Shown here in pieces: positions 18,268-27,566 of a DNA stretch of 64,000 nt. Below the pieces are notes generated by a model. It had not been told where the DNA came from and did not search any database. It saw only the letters and a list, made by a program, of their open reading frames with translations. The translations under genes and the position numbers were made by a program. This stretch comes from Halomonas meridiana (GTDB lineage Bacteria; Pseudomonadota; Gammaproteobacteria; Pseudomonadales; Halomonadaceae). The stretch lies in contig NZ_CP024621.1 in the NCBI RefSeq assembly GCF_009846525.1, positions 930,001 through 994,000 on the forward strand. The letters are read 5' to 3'. How positions within the stretch are numbered: position 1 is the stretch's first letter; every line of letters starts with the position of its first letter.

Positions 18268-18671
18268 CGCCCTGGCAGCTGCTCCGGGCCGAAGGCATCG
18301 GGCAGCAGGCTGTCCATGGTGTAGGTTTTTAGCACTTCACCCTGCTTGGAGAGCACCATGATTTGCGTGCTGGGGGTAGCGAACTCGCGAATGCGCTGGC
18401 GGCAGTCGCCGCAGGGCGTGCAGAGATGCTCGCCAGGGCCCATGACGTATACCTTGGCAAGCTCACGCTGGCCGGCGGTAATCATGGCAGAGATGGCCGA
18501 GGCTTCGGCGCATAGCCCTTTGTAGTGGGCCACTTCCACGTTACTACCGGCAAACTGCTGACCATCCGGGCACTCCATGACGGCAGCGACCGGGTGGTTG
18601 GAGTAGGGCGCGTAGGCGTTGCCCAAGGTGGTCAACAGCGTGTCTACCAGGGCCTGATCCGCACGGCTCAT
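18264..18671 (-). CDS. cdd: Cytidine deaminase
   Basis: 135 residues, the homotetrameric short type. Zinc and proton shuttle ligands are present: C-A-E-A-S (CAE near residue 54) and P-C-G-D-C-R-Q (near 90). Deaminates (deoxy)cytidine to (deoxy)uridine in pyrimidine salvage. Last gene of the long nucleoside operon, 37 bp after deoD. Confidence 0.95.
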   Translation of the reverse strand: MSRADQALVDTLLTTLGNAYAPYSNHPVAAVMECPDGQQFAGSNVEVAHYKGLCAEASAISAMITAGQRELAKVYVMGPGEHLCTPCGDCRQRIREFATPSTQIMVLSKQGEVLKTYTMDSLLPDAFGPEQLPGR

Positions 18672-18708
18672 GACGTTATCCTCTCAGTGGGCGCTTGTTC
18701 CCAAGCGG

Positions 18709-19434
18709 TTAAGCGTTGGCAGCGTCGTCGCGCAGAACGGTGTCGAGCGCAATCACCATCATGTCATTGAAGGTGGTTTGACGGTCGGCGCTGGAGAGCG
18801 AGTCGCCTTTCAGAATGTGGTCAGACACGGTGCAGATGGTCAGTGCGCGGGCACCGAACTCGGCAGCTACGCCGTACAGGCCAGCGGCTTCCATCTCGAC
18901 GCCGACAATGCCGTAGCGCTTCATCAGCTCGGCCATGTCGGTTTGCGGGTTGTAGAATAGGTCCGCTGAGAAGATGTTGCCGACTTTGACCGGCACGTTC
19001 TGCGCTTTGGCGGCCGCAACGGCGTGGCTGGTCAGCTCGAAATCGGCGATGGCAGCAAAGTCGTGGTCGTTGAAGCGCATGCGGTTCACTTTGGAGTCGG
19101 TGCAGGCGCCCATGCCAATTACCACGTCGCGCACGTTGACATCGTCGCGTACCGCGCCGCAGGAGCCGACGCGAATGATCGACTTGACGCCGTAATCGGT
19201 AATCAGCTCTTTGGCGTAAATGGAGACGGAAGGAATACCCATACCGTGGCCCATTACGGAAATCTCGCGGCCTTTATAAGTGCCGGTGTAGCCGAACATA
19301 TTGCGCACATCGTTCACTTGGCGCACGTTCTCCAGGTACGTATCCGCGATGTACTTGGCGCGCAGCGGGTCGCCGGGCATCAGTACGGTATCGGCGAAAT
19401 CGCCCTTCTCGGCATTGATATGTGGGGTAGCCAT
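18709..19434 (-). CDS. deoD: Purine-nucleoside phosphorylase, DeoD type
   Basis: 241 residues, the usual length. Phosphorolysis of purine (deoxy)nucleosides to base and (deoxy)ribose-1-phosphate. Start [13 protein letters not shown] and [22 protein letters not shown], and R-V-G-S-C-G-A are the NP-I family landmarks; a catalytic Asp lies in V-S-D-H-I near the C-terminus. AGAGAGGAG precedes the chosen ATG at 19434; a longer in-frame start exists but is not supported. Confidence 0.96.
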   Translation of the reverse strand: MATPHINAEKGDFADTVLMPGDPLRAKYIADTYLENVRQVNDVRNMFGYTGTYKGREISVMGHGMGIPSVSIYAKELITDYGVKSIIRVGSCGAVRDDVNVRDVVIGMGACTDSKVNRMRFNDHDFAAIADFELTSHAVAAAKAQNVPVKVGNIFSADLFYNPQTDMAELMKRYGIVGVEMEAAGLYGVAAEFGARALTICTVSDHILKGDSLSSADRQTTFNDMMVIALDTVLRDDAANA

Positions 19435-19460
19435 GGAACACTCCTCTCTAAAAAATGTTT

Positions 19461-19493
19461 GGCCTGAATAACCCAATCAGTGGCATTCAGGCC
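19461..19493. other. Inverted repeat between deoB and deoD
   Basis: Perfect 9-bp arms GGCCTGAAT / ATTCAGGCC around a 15-nt loop in the 93-bp deoB-deoD gap. On the mRNA the stem is followed by AAACATTTTTT, so it could be a weak intra-operon terminator or a 3' stabiliser of the upstream genes. Confidence 0.45.
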
Positions 19494-19527
19494 GTGCACA
19501 TAAGCGTGCTAATGGGGTTGTCGGCTT

Positions 19528-20772
19528 TTATGCCGCGTTCGGTAAAAAGCTCTCGCCATCGGCCATGGCATCGACGGCGAAGAACGCCGCGAGGGTTTGG
19601 CCAATGTCGGCGAAGGTGCCGCGCTCGCCCAGCGGGCCGGGGGTGAAGCCTGCGCCGCGTACCATGATTGGCACGTATTCGCGGGTGTGCTCGGTTCCTT
19701 CCCAACTGGGGTCGCAGCCGTGGTCGGCGGTGAGCAGCAGCAGGTCGTCGTCGTTAAGGGCGGCGAGCAGCTCCGGCAGGCGGGCATCGAAGTGCTCCAG
19801 CGCAGCGGCGTAGCCCGGCACGTCCCGGCGGTGCCCATAGACCGAATCGAAATCGACGAAGTTGGTCATGATCATGGTCGGGCGGTCGCTAGTTTCGTTG
19901 GCGGTTCGCGCCACTTCTGCCAGGGTGGCCTCCATCAACGCGTCGTGGCCGCTGGCTTTGACCTTGTGGGTAATGCCGCAGTGGGCGTAGATGTCGGCGA
20001 TCTTGCCAATCGACACCACTTCACCGCCGGCTTCAGCCAGCTTTTGCAGCACGGTGGGGGTCGGCGGCTCGATGCTGTAGTCGCGGCGATTGCCGGTGCG
20101 GGCAAAGCTTTCGCGGTCGTCGCCGATAAACGGGCGGGCGATCACACGGCCAATGTTGTAGGGCTCCAGCAGTTCGCGAACGGTTTCGCACAGCTTGTAG
20201 AGGCGCTCTAGGCCAAAGTGCTCTTCGTGGGCGGCAATCTGGAACACGGAGTCCGCCGAGGTGTACACGATAGGTTTGCCGGTGGCGATATGCTTTTCGC
20301 CCAGGCGGGCAATGATTTCGGTGCCCGAGGCGTGGCAGTTGCCGATTACGCCGGGCAGGTCTGCCTGCTCGACGATGCTGTCCAACAGCGCTTGGGGAAA
20401 ACTATCGGTTTTGTCGCTGAAGTAACCCCAGTCGAAGCGCACCGGCACACCGGCAATTTCCCAGTGGCCGGAAGGGGTGTCTTTCCCGCTGGAGATCTCT
20501 TTGGCGTGGGCGTAAGCGCCGTTCAACTGCTCGGGCAGGCTGACGCCTTCCGCCACGCTACCGGTGGCATCCCGGTGGGCGTGGAACAGGCCGAGCGCGG
20601 CCATATTGGGGAGCTTCAACGGGCCGGAACGCTCGGCGGTATCCGCTTCGCCACGGGCGCAAGCAGCGGCGATGTGGCCTAGAGTGTCGGCACCCTGGTC
20701 GCCAAAGGTCGCGGCGTCTGGCGCGCTACCGATTCCAAAAGAGTCGAGTACTAAGACAACGGCACGGCGCAT
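19528..20772 (-). CDS. deoB: Phosphopentomutase
   Basis: 414 residues. Alkaline-phosphatase superfamily mutase that interconverts (deoxy)ribose-1-phosphate and 5-phosphate. Metal and catalytic blocks: [12 protein letters not shown] at residues 9-20, [11 protein letters not shown] (catalytic Thr region, ~95), [15 protein letters not shown], and T-A-D-H-G-C-D-P near the C-terminus. It is joined to deoA by a one-base overlap, so the two are co-translated. Confidence 0.96.
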   Translation of the reverse strand: MRRAVVLVLDSFGIGSAPDAATFGDQGADTLGHIAAACARGEADTAERSGPLKLPNMAALGLFHAHRDATGSVAEGVSLPEQLNGAYAHAKEISSGKDTPSGHWEIAGVPVRFDWGYFSDKTDSFPQALLDSIVEQADLPGVIGNCHASGTEIIARLGEKHIATGKPIVYTSADSVFQIAAHEEHFGLERLYKLCETVRELLEPYNIGRVIARPFIGDDRESFARTGNRRDYSIEPPTPTVLQKLAEAGGEVVSIGKIADIYAHCGITHKVKASGHDALMEATLAEVARTANETSDRPTMIMTNFVDFDSVYGHRRDVPGYAAALEHFDARLPELLAALNDDDLLLLTADHGCDPSWEGTEHTREYVPIMVRGAGFTPGPLGERGTFADIGQTLAAFFAVDAMADGESFLPNAA

Positions 20773-22124
20773 TAGGCTTCTCCTCGGAAGGTCTCTTGCA
20801 GCAGGGTGTCGGCGGTGGCCTCGGCGTCACCGAGGGTGACCGCCGCGCGTAGCTGGGCGGCGGCACGAGCGGCGGCCTCTTCGGTGCGGGCGTGGACGAT
20901 AGCCAGCGGGCGCTGGCTATCCACGCGGTCGCCGATTTCGACGATATCGCTAAAGCCGACGCTGTGATCGACGCTGGCGTCGTTACGCAGGCGACCGCCG
21001 CCCAGTTCCACCACGCTCATGCCCACGGCGCGGGTATCGAAGCGCTGGACGATGCCGCTCTGCTCGGGGTACACCGCTTGAATCACCGGGGCGGTGGCCA
21101 GGTAGCTGTCCGAGCGCTCCATAAAGTCGGCAGGGCCGCCCAGTTCGCGCACCATGCGAGCGAAGACCTCCGCCGCCGCGCCAGAGGTGAGCGCTTTATC
21201 CAGCTTGGTGAGGGCTTCTTCGCGGTTGGCCACCAGTTTGCCCGCAATCAGCATCTCAACGGCGAGTTCGCGGGTGACCTGCATCACACGGCTGTTGGCG
21301 CGCTCGCCGCGCAGCAGCGCCAAGGTTTCGACGATCTCTACCGCGTTACCGGCACAGGGGGCCAGCGGCTGGCTCATATCGGTGAGCAGCGCGGTGGTGG
21401 GCGTGCCCGCTTGGGTCGCGACGTTGGCGATACTTTTCGCCAGCTCGCGGGATTTTTCCGGGGTGGGCATGAACGCGCCGCTGCCGACCTTAACGTCCAT
21501 GACCAGGGCGTCCAGGCCAGAGGCCAGCTTTTTACCCAGGATGGAAGCGGTAATCAGCGGAATGGATTCCACGGTGGCGGTGACATCACGCACGCCGTAG
21601 ATGCGTTTATCCGCCGGGGCGAGGTTGCCGGTTTGGCCGATGATCGCCACACCGGTGGATTTTACGACATCGCTGAAGCGCTCGGGCGCGGGGTAGGGGT
21701 CGTAACCGGGGATTGATTCCAGCTTATCCAGCGTGCCGCCGGTGTGGCCCAGGCCACGCCCAGAAATCATCGGTACGAACGCGCCGCAGGCGGCGACCCA
21801 CGGGCCGAGCACCAGCGATACCAGGTCACCCACGCCGCCGGTGGAGTGTTTGTCCACAATCGGGCCGGGCAGGTTGAGCGAATCCCACTGCATCACGTGG
21901 CCGGAGTCCCGGGTGGCGGTGGTCAGCGCCACGACTTCTTCCCGGCTCATGCCGTTTAAAAACACCGACATGGTGAAGGCGCCAATCTGCGCGTCGCTGA
22001 TGCGGTCGTCGGCGATGCCCTGTACGAAGGCTTTGATCTCTTCAGCGGGCAGCGGCTGGCCGTCGCGCTTCAGGCGAATCAGTTCTTGGGGGAGCAGGGC
22101 GTGGTGAGAAGCGTTAGACGGCAT
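20772..22124 (-). CDS. deoA: Thymidine phosphorylase
   Basis: 450 residues. Pyrimidine-nucleoside phosphorylase family: KHSTGGVGD phosphate-binding motif near residue 84-92, [15 protein letters not shown], and the [11 protein letters not shown] block. Converts thymidine and deoxyuridine to base plus deoxyribose-1-phosphate for DeoB. Directly abuts the deoC stop (no spacer), upstream in the same transcript as deoB and deoD. Confidence 0.96.
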   Translation of the reverse strand: MPSNASHHALLPQELIRLKRDGQPLPAEEIKAFVQGIADDRISDAQIGAFTMSVFLNGMSREEVVALTTATRDSGHVMQWDSLNLPGPIVDKHSTGGVGDLVSLVLGPWVAACGAFVPMISGRGLGHTGGTLDKLESIPGYDPYPAPERFSDVVKSTGVAIIGQTGNLAPADKRIYGVRDVTATVESIPLITASILGKKLASGLDALVMDVKVGSGAFMPTPEKSRELAKSIANVATQAGTPTTALLTDMSQPLAPCAGNAVEIVETLALLRGERANSRVMQVTRELAVEMLIAGKLVANREEALTKLDKALTSGAAAEVFARMVRELGGPADFMERSDSYLATAPVIQAVYPEQSGIVQRFDTRAVGMSVVELGGGRLRNDASVDHSVGFSDIVEIGDRVDSQRPLAIVHARTEEAAARAAAQLRAAVTLGDAEATADTLLQETFRGEA

Positions 22125-22931
22125 TTAGTAGCCTCCATTCGTCACGGCATCAGCATTGCCGTTTAGCGTGTTCAATAAGTTATTCAGCAGGCTGGATGCA
22201 CCGAACCGGAAGTGCTCGGGCGTGACCCACTGCGGGCCCATGATATCAGCGGCCAGCGCGAGGTACTCGGCGGCGTCTTCGGCGCTGCGTACGCCACCTG
22301 CGGCTTTGAAGCCAACGTCTTTGCCGCTGGCTTTAATCGCCTTGAGCATGATCTCGGCGGCTTCCAGGGTAGCGTTCACCGGCACTTTGCCAGTGGAGGT
22401 CTTGATGAAGTCCGCGCCACCTTCAATGGCCAGCTCGCTAGCGCGTTGGATAAGCGCAGGCGCTTTGAGTTCGCCAGATTCAATAATCACTTTTAGCTGC
22501 GCTTGTCCGCCGCAGGCGGCTTTACACATTTCTACCAGCTCGCGGCCGGTCTCTTCGTCGCCTGCCATTAGCGCGCGGTAGGGGAACACTACGTCGACTT
22601 CGTGGGCGCCAGACGCCACGGCTTCGCGGGTTTCACGGGCAGCACCCATGATGTCGTCGCCGCCGTGGGGGAAGTTAGTCACGGTGGCAATCTTGACTTG
22701 GCCGTCCAACTTGTGGGCACTCAGGGCGCGGGCGGCGGTGACGATGAACTGCGGATAAACGCAAACCGCCGCCGGGTTGCCGAACGGCGTCTTCACCTGC
22801 TGGCACAGCGCTTCAATCACGCTGTCAGTGTCGCTGTCGTTCAGACTGGTCAAATCCATCAGCGTCAACGCTTGGCGAGCGGCTTGGGTGAGTTGGGCTT
22901 GAGTGAGCTGGGGGGAGGCAGTCGCGTTCAT
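22125..22931 (-). CDS. deoC: Deoxyribose-phosphate aldolase
   Basis: 268 residues. Class I aldolase that cleaves deoxyribose-5-phosphate to glyceraldehyde-3-phosphate and acetaldehyde. Schiff-base lysine in F-I-K-T-S-T-G-K (about residue 180) and the V-N-F-P-H-G-like T-V-T-N-F-P-H-G and E-V-D-V-V-F-P strands are present. The ATG at 22931 (M-N-A-T-A-S) is favoured over a longer hydrophobic N-terminal extension, which would not fit a cytoplasmic enzyme. Acetaldehyde and triose products link to the acetate genes at 31.5-34.9 kb only metabolically. Confidence 0.95.
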   Translation of the reverse strand: MNATASPQLTQAQLTQAARQALTLMDLTSLNDSDTDSVIEALCQQVKTPFGNPAAVCVYPQFIVTAARALSAHKLDGQVKIATVTNFPHGGDDIMGAARETREAVASGAHEVDVVFPYRALMAGDEETGRELVEMCKAACGGQAQLKVIIESGELKAPALIQRASELAIEGGADFIKTSTGKVPVNATLEAAEIMLKAIKASGKDVGFKAAGGVRSAEDAAEYLALAADIMGPQWVTPEHFRFGASSLLNNLLNTLNGNADAVTNGGY

Positions 22932-23014
22932 GAAATTCTCGCAAATCAATAAAAGACAAAACGGGCACTGCGAAAACATAGCAGCGCCCGTTGCATGGTG
23001 TCGTACTCGCTGCG

Positions 23015-24298
23015 TTACGCCGTGACGTTGCTCAGCGCAATGAAGAAGCCGGCGATGGAAGCAGACATCAAGTTAGAGAGCGTACCGGCCAAGACGGCTT
23101 TCACACCGAAGCGGGCAATCTCCTTGCGACGCGTGGGGGCAATGCTACCCAGGCCGCCCAGCAGAATCGCAATGGACGACAGGTTGGCAAAGCCACACAG
23201 GGCAAAGGAGAGAATCGCCATGGTGTGCGGGGTCATCATCTGACCCGTTGCCGCCACCACCTGTTCCCCATCGATATAGGGGGCCAGGTTGATGTAGGCC
23301 ACGAACTCGTTGACCACCAGCTTCTGGCCGATGAACGAACCCGCCAGGGTCGCCTCTTCCCAGGGCACGCCCAGCAGGAAGGCCAGCGGCGCAAACAGCC
23401 AGCCGAGAATCAGCTCAAGGCTCAGCGATTCAAAGCCGAACCAGCCGCCAACGCCACCTAAAATGCCGTTGATCAGCGCGATCAGGCCAATGAACGCCAG
23501 CAGCATCGCACCGACGTTGGCTGCCAGCATTAGGCCAGACGTTGCACCGGAGGCCGCTGCATCCAGCACGTTGGTGGGTTTGTCGTCCTGCTCTTTCAGC
23601 TCTTCATCGACCTTGGAAACGCTGTCGCTGTCTTCAGCGTCTTGGGTTTCCGGCATGATCAGCTTGGCGAACAGCAGGCCACCCGGCGCCGCCATGAAAG
23701 AGGCCGCGACCAAGTACTCCATCGGAATACCCAGCGCCGCGTAGCCCGCCAAAACGGAACCGGCTACCGATGCCAAGCCGCCACACATCACCGCAAATAG
23801 CTGCGAAGGCGTCATGCGGGCAATGAACGGACGCACCACCAGCGGTGCTTCGGTTTGGCCGACGAAGATGTTCGCAGTCGCGGAGAGCGATTCGGTACGT
23901 GAGGTGCCCAGTGCTTTTTGCAGCGCGCCGCCCAGAATCCGAATGACCCACTGCATGATGCCCAGGTAGTAGAGCACGGCAATCAGCGACGAGAAGAAGA
24001 TGATGACCGGCAGTACCTTGATGGCAAACACAAAACCGACGTTTTCCACATCGGCCAAGCCGCCAAACAGGAAGCCGATACCGTCGTTGGCGTACACCAG
24101 TACCTGGCTAACGCCCGCCGAGATGGCCTGAAGCACCGCCTGGCCGAACGGCACGTACAGCACGAACGCGCCAATACCGGCCTGGATGGCGAAGGCACCC
24201 AGCACGGTGCGCAGCCGAATCGACTTGCGGTCGTAAGAGAAGATCAGGGCGATGGCCACCAGGGTGACCATACCAACCAAGCTCATGATGAGGGTCAT
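23015..24298 (-). CDS. nupC: Concentrative nucleoside transporter (NupC/CNT family)
   Basis: 427 residues, about 10 membrane spans. CNT-family blocks visible: [16 protein letters not shown] (helix-hairpin nucleoside site with conserved Gln/Glu) and the E-F-V-A-Y-I-N-L segment near residue 335. A charged loop of ~25 acidic residues ([14 protein letters not shown]) splits the middle. Takes up nucleosides across the inner membrane with a cation. Second gene of the tsx-nupC-deo operon, 34 bp after tsx. Confidence 0.94.
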   Translation of the reverse strand: MTLIMSLVGMVTLVAIALIFSYDRKSIRLRTVLGAFAIQAGIGAFVLYVPFGQAVLQAISAGVSQVLVYANDGIGFLFGGLADVENVGFVFAIKVLPVIIFFSSLIAVLYYLGIMQWVIRILGGALQKALGTSRTESLSATANIFVGQTEAPLVVRPFIARMTPSQLFAVMCGGLASVAGSVLAGYAALGIPMEYLVAASFMAAPGGLLFAKLIMPETQDAEDSDSVSKVDEELKEQDDKPTNVLDAAASGATSGLMLAANVGAMLLAFIGLIALINGILGGVGGWFGFESLSLELILGWLFAPLAFLLGVPWEEATLAGSFIGQKLVVNEFVAYINLAPYIDGEQVVAATGQMMTPHTMAILSFALCGFANLSSIAILLGGLGSIAPTRRKEIARFGVKAVLAGTLSNLMSASIAGFFIALSNVTA

Positions 24299-24332
24299 GG
24301 GAGTACCTTCGGATCGTGAGGAGTGTGAGCGA

Positions 24333-25178
24333 TTACAGTAAGTTCAACTTCACTGAGTAGATCATCGCGTTTTGATAAGCGTCCGGGGTGCCCAGTTTAT
24401 TCTCTGAGTAGCGGTACTGCACGCCCGTGGTGATCAGATCGGACGGGTGCCACCATAGGCTCAGCGCACCGTTGGTACCGACGCTGCCTGCTTTGTCGCC
24501 CACGTAGTTCTGAGTCAGGTACTCGTCGTCGCGGCCGAAGGTCTGCTCGTGCCAGTTGGTCACGCTGAAGTTTTGGTTCAGGGCGGTAAAGTCGTAGCCC
24601 GCGACCCAGCCAGCCATGAAGCCGTTCATGCCGGTGTAGCTATTGCTCTGCACACGGGCTGCACCGATGAACGGTTTGAACCACAGGCCGTTGTCGAACG
24701 TGGTGCGATACCCCAAGCCGAGAATTTGGTCTTGCTCGCGAGACTCGTAGCCGTAGTCGCGGAAATCGTACAGGTGGGCGTAAATCGACAGCGGGCTGTC
24801 GCCCAAGTAGATGTGAGAGGTCACTTTACCCGCAGTACGGAAGTTGTCTTTACCGCCGCTGGCTTGGTCGAACTGGTCGTTGGTCGGGTTCTCGAAATCG
24901 AAGAAGCCGTAGAATTCGCCCCAGCTAAAGCCGACGCCGCCTTCGATTTCAACGAACGTAAAGTCGCTTTTCGCCGCGTTGCTGGCGGTGCGTGCTTCGG
25001 TGCCGTTCGACCAGTCCAGGTAGTTGACTGAAACGTTGGCAAACGACCACAGACGGTCGAGGGTTTGCGGCTCGGCATCGTCGGCAAACGCAGGGGTTGC
25101 TACGGCAGCACTGGCCAGTAAAACGCCAGCGCCAAGCGTGACGAACGAAGAAGAACGAGAGTGGGATAGAGCAGTCAT
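24333..25178 (-). CDS. Tsx-like nucleoside-specific outer membrane channel
   Basis: 281 residues. Signal peptide at the ATG at 25178 ([10 protein letters not shown]... cleaved near A-F-A-D) then a beta-barrel of alternating Trp/Tyr strands; the outer membrane channel Tsx family pattern ([19 protein letters not shown]) is visible. C-terminus ends in ...I-Y-S-V-K-L-N-L-L rather than terminal Phe. Lets nucleosides cross the outer membrane ahead of NupC. The first gene of the operon; GAGG precedes the start. A longer upstream frame through the promoter region is rejected because it would include the operator. Confidence 0.88.
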   Translation of the reverse strand: MTALSHSRSSSFVTLGAGVLLASAAVATPAFADDAEPQTLDRLWSFANVSVNYLDWSNGTEARTASNAAKSDFTFVEIEGGVGFSWGEFYGFFDFENPTNDQFDQASGGKDNFRTAGKVTSHIYLGDSPLSIYAHLYDFRDYGYESREQDQILGLGYRTTFDNGLWFKPFIGAARVQSNSYTGMNGFMAGWVAGYDFTALNQNFSVTNWHEQTFGRDDEYLTQNYVGDKAGSVGTNGALSLWWHPSDLITTGVQYRYSENKLGTPDAYQNAMIYSVKLNLL

Positions 25179-25257
25179 GGAAGCCTCAACAGGTTTGTAT
25201 CTCGGGGCCAGAGGGGCTGGCGTTCCGACGTTATGGGTCGTGTGGGCTGGCGTTGAT

Positions 25258-25292
25258 GTTAAAATTATAACATTGAGTGTTATTTTTTTAAC
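25258..25292. promoter_or_regulatory. Operator and -10 box of the tsx-nupC-deo operon
   Basis: Near-perfect inverted repeat with 15-bp arms (25258-25272 and 25278-25292, 13 of 15 match), core ATAACA-TTGAG-TGTTAT. On the minus strand TATAAT (25264-25269) lies inside one arm, so a repressor bound here would cover the operon promoter. The divergent DeoR gene is the natural candidate. A further inverted TCACAT/ATGTGA pair lies at 25311-25316 and 25330-25335. Confidence 0.65.
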
Positions 25293-25460
25293 GTTGATTT
25301 GCAAGTATTGTCACATCAACGCTATTTAAATGTGATAAGCGCATCATATGCGGGTGATAAACGTGCGTAGCAGTGGAAATCAGCGAGGGGCTAGCTCAGC
25401 ATAGAGCGCCTGGTAGGGCTTAGTGCTGATAACAAAATGAATCATAAGGAGATGCCAGAC

Positions 25461-26228
25461 ATGAACGATCGGAGCGCACAGCGCATGGCGATGTTGCAAG
25501 AAGCGTTGGCTAGCGGGGGAACGCTGCATCTTCGCGATGCTGCCGAGCTGTGCGGCGTCTCCGAAATGACCATTCGTCGGGACCTTTCAACGCAGCCGTC
25601 GGCCATTAGTCTACTGGGTGGGCGGCTGGTGATGGCCAGCTACCCGGGCGTGACGCCGGTGTACGATCTGACCGAACAGCAGGCGAGTCACTACCAAGTG
25701 AAGCAGCGGCTTTGCCAGCGTGCAGCCAGCTTTATCGAAGAGGGCGACACGCTGTTCATCGACTGCGGCTCCACACTGATTCCGCTGCTGGGCCAGCTCA
25801 GCCGCTTCCGCGAATTAACCGTAGTGACGTATGCGCTCAACGTGGCCAACGCCGTGGCCGGGTTGCCCAACGTGCGCTTGGTGCTGCTGGGCGGACTGTT
25901 CTATGCCTCCTCCCAATCGTTTGGTAGCGACGGCATGGGCGCTGCTATCGAGCGTTTGGGCATCAATAAAGCACTGATCTCTGCCGCAGGCGTGGATTGC
26001 GAACGAGGCGTAAGCTGCTTTCATTTTCATGAAGTCGGGCCCAAACAAGCGGCCATTGCCACGGCGATGCAGCGGCTGTTGGTGGTCGATGCCAGCAAAT
26101 TTGGCGTGGTGCGCCCGGCCTATTTTGCCTCGCTGGAGGATTTCGATATCGTCGTCACCGACGATGAGCGAGCCCCTGGCCTGCTGGAGCGCCATCCACT
26201 GCCCACCTTGAGCGTCACGCTCGCCTAA
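25461..26228 (+). CDS. deoR: DeoR-family transcriptional repressor
   Basis: 255 residues from the ATG at 25461, which has AAGGAG 9 nt upstream; an in-frame ATG at 25437 is upstream of that site. N-terminal winged HTH (L-R-D-A-A-E-L-C-G-V-S-E-M-T-I-R-R-D-L, residues ~24-42) is the DeoR signature, followed by the NagB-like sugar-phosphate sensor domain (F-I-D-C-G-S-T, and A-A-G-V-D...). E. coli DeoR responds to deoxyribose-5-phosphate; here it is divergent from a tsx-deo operon and so most likely controls it. Confidence 0.9.
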   Translation: MNDRSAQRMAMLQEALASGGTLHLRDAAELCGVSEMTIRRDLSTQPSAISLLGGRLVMASYPGVTPVYDLTEQQASHYQVKQRLCQRAASFIEEGDTLFIDCGSTLIPLLGQLSRFRELTVVTYALNVANAVAGLPNVRLVLLGGLFYASSQSFGSDGMGAAIERLGINKALISAAGVDCERGVSCFHFHEVGPKQAAIATAMQRLLVVDASKFGVVRPAYFASLEDFDIVVTDDERAPGLLERHPLPTLSVTLA

Positions 26229-26291
26229 ACAGAGAGGATGCTGCTTGGCACCCAACGGGTGCGCAGGGTGCGGCATAACGTCTCTTTCTGA

Positions 26292-26305
26292 TTGACCCAG
26301 ATCAA
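26292..26305. promoter_or_regulatory. ANR/FNR box upstream of cyoA
   Basis: TTGACCCAGATCAA fits the FNR-type half-site pattern TTGAY-N4-ATCAA. The start of the same element also reads as a -35 (TTGACC). In E. coli and Pseudomonas FNR/ANR represses cyo at low oxygen, which fits a site over the promoter. Confidence 0.65.
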
Positions 26306-26356
26306 TAGAAAATACTTTAGTCTTAGTTGATGCACGCAAGGTGCACGGCCAAGGCT

Positions 26357-26427
26357 CGCCACCAACCCCATAAGGTGGCGCATATTTTTCCCGGAGCAAC
26401 GCAGTTGCGCTCACTGTTCTGGGAAAA
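26357..26427 (+). promoter_or_regulatory. Two overlapping hairpins in the cyoA leader
   Basis: CGCCACC/GGTGGCG (26357-26363, 26374-26380) is followed by TTTTT (26385-26389). The same T run begins the 5' arm TTTTCCC (26386-26392) of a second stem with GGGAAAA (26421-26427), which encloses GCAAC/GTTGC (26396-26400, 26404-26408). The first looks like a weak terminator; the second would trap its U run. Confidence 0.45.
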
Positions 26428-26517
26428 GTATGGGGTGATAGTTAGCTTGCTACTTAGTTGGCTACACGTCCGCCAAGCAGCAGGCTGTTTTAGACAACTC
26501 TCTGATGAGATCACACC

Positions 26518-27564
26518 ATGCAACTACCTACCCACTGGCGCAGGCGAGGCACTTTTGTGCTCGTCGTATTGTGCTTGCTGTTAACGGGCTGCAGTTCTGC
26601 ATTGCTGGATCCCAAGGGGCAGATTGGCGTCGAGCAACGCTCGCTGATTTTGACCTCCTTTGGGCTGATGCTGATCGTGGTCATTCCGGTCATCGTGATG
26701 ACGCTGCTGTTTGGCTGGCGCTACCGGCGCAGTAACCGCGTCGCCAAGTATCTGCCGGACTGGGCGCACTCCAACGCCATCGAAGCGGCCGTTTGGACCG
26801 TGCCCTGCTTGATCATTGCCGTACTCGCCTTTCTCACCTTTAAAACCTCCCACAGCCTGGACCCCCACAAACCGCTGGAAAGCGACGTGGAACCCATGGA
26901 GATCCAAGCCGTCGCGCTGGATTGGAAGTGGCTGTTCATCTACCCGGAACAGGGCATTGCTAGCGTCAATGAACTGGCCTTCCCGGTAGATACCCCCGTG
27001 CGCTTCCGAGTGAGTTCTGGCTCGGTAATGAACGCCTTCTTCATTCCACGCTTAGGCAGCCAGATCTACGCCATGGCGGGCATGGATAACGACGTTCACC
27101 TGATTGCCGACGAAGAGGGCGTCTACCCCGGCCGTTCCACCAACTACAGCGGTGCTGGCTTCTCTGGGATGACCTTCGATGCCCACGTCACCTCTCCGGC
27201 GGAATTCGACGCCTGGGTGGAAAACGTGCGTGCCGCCGACGACACCCTGACCTTCCCGGATGGTTACGAAGCCTTGGCGCAGCCGACGGAGTATCACCCG
27301 GTGGAGTACTTCTCGGCGGTCACGCCCGAGCTGTATGAGTCGATCGTCAGCAGCTTCCACAGTGGTGACGGCAGTGGGCACGGCGGTCATGCAAACCACG
27401 GTGACGCCATCAGTGATGCCCACGATAGCCACGGCGAATCCAGCGAGCTAGAGAGCGCCAACGGGTCGCAACAGCAGGCCGCGATCGGCCACGTTACCAA
27501 TCAGCATGCAGGTGATGACCACGCCTTGGGCGGCCATCCCACAAGCGTTGAAGCGGGGGGTTAA
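26518..27564 (+). CDS. cyoA: Cytochrome bo3 ubiquinol oxidase subunit II
   Basis: 348 residues. Lipoprotein signal peptide with lipobox L-T-G-C (Cys at residue 25), two membrane spans, then a cupredoxin domain that has lost the CuA ligands as expected for quinol oxidases ([12 protein letters not shown] at ~135). The C-terminal ~65 residues are unusual: a low-complexity, His/Gly/Ser/Asp-rich tail (many H-G, H-A, D-H pairs) longer than in the E. coli protein, which could bind metal. First gene of cyoABCDE; the start is 2 bp from no good Shine-Dalgarno, but matches the family. Confidence 0.94.
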   Translation: MQLPTHWRRRGTFVLVVLCLLLTGCSSALLDPKGQIGVEQRSLILTSFGLMLIVVIPVIVMTLLFGWRYRRSNRVAKYLPDWAHSNAIEAAVWTVPCLIIAVLAFLTFKTSHSLDPHKPLESDVEPMEIQAVALDWKWLFIYPEQGIASVNELAFPVDTPVRFRVSSGSVMNAFFIPRLGSQIYAMAGMDNDVHLIADEEGVYPGRSTNYSGAGFSGMTFDAHVTSPAEFDAWVENVRAADDTLTFPDGYEALAQPTEYHPVEYFSAVTPELYESIVSSFHSGDGSGHGGHANHGDAISDAHDSHGESSELESANGSQQQAAIGHVTNQHAGDDHALGGHPTSVEAGG

Positions 27565-27566
27565 GC

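Noticed and set aside
22932-22979. N-terminal extension of deoC with cysteine-rich hydrophobic stretch
   Set aside because: Would add a membrane-like tail to a cytoplasmic aldolase; internal ATG gives the family start.
25321-25345. CRP site near deoR
   Set aside because: One good half-site (TGTGA) but the second half is out of register; not supported as a full CRP box.
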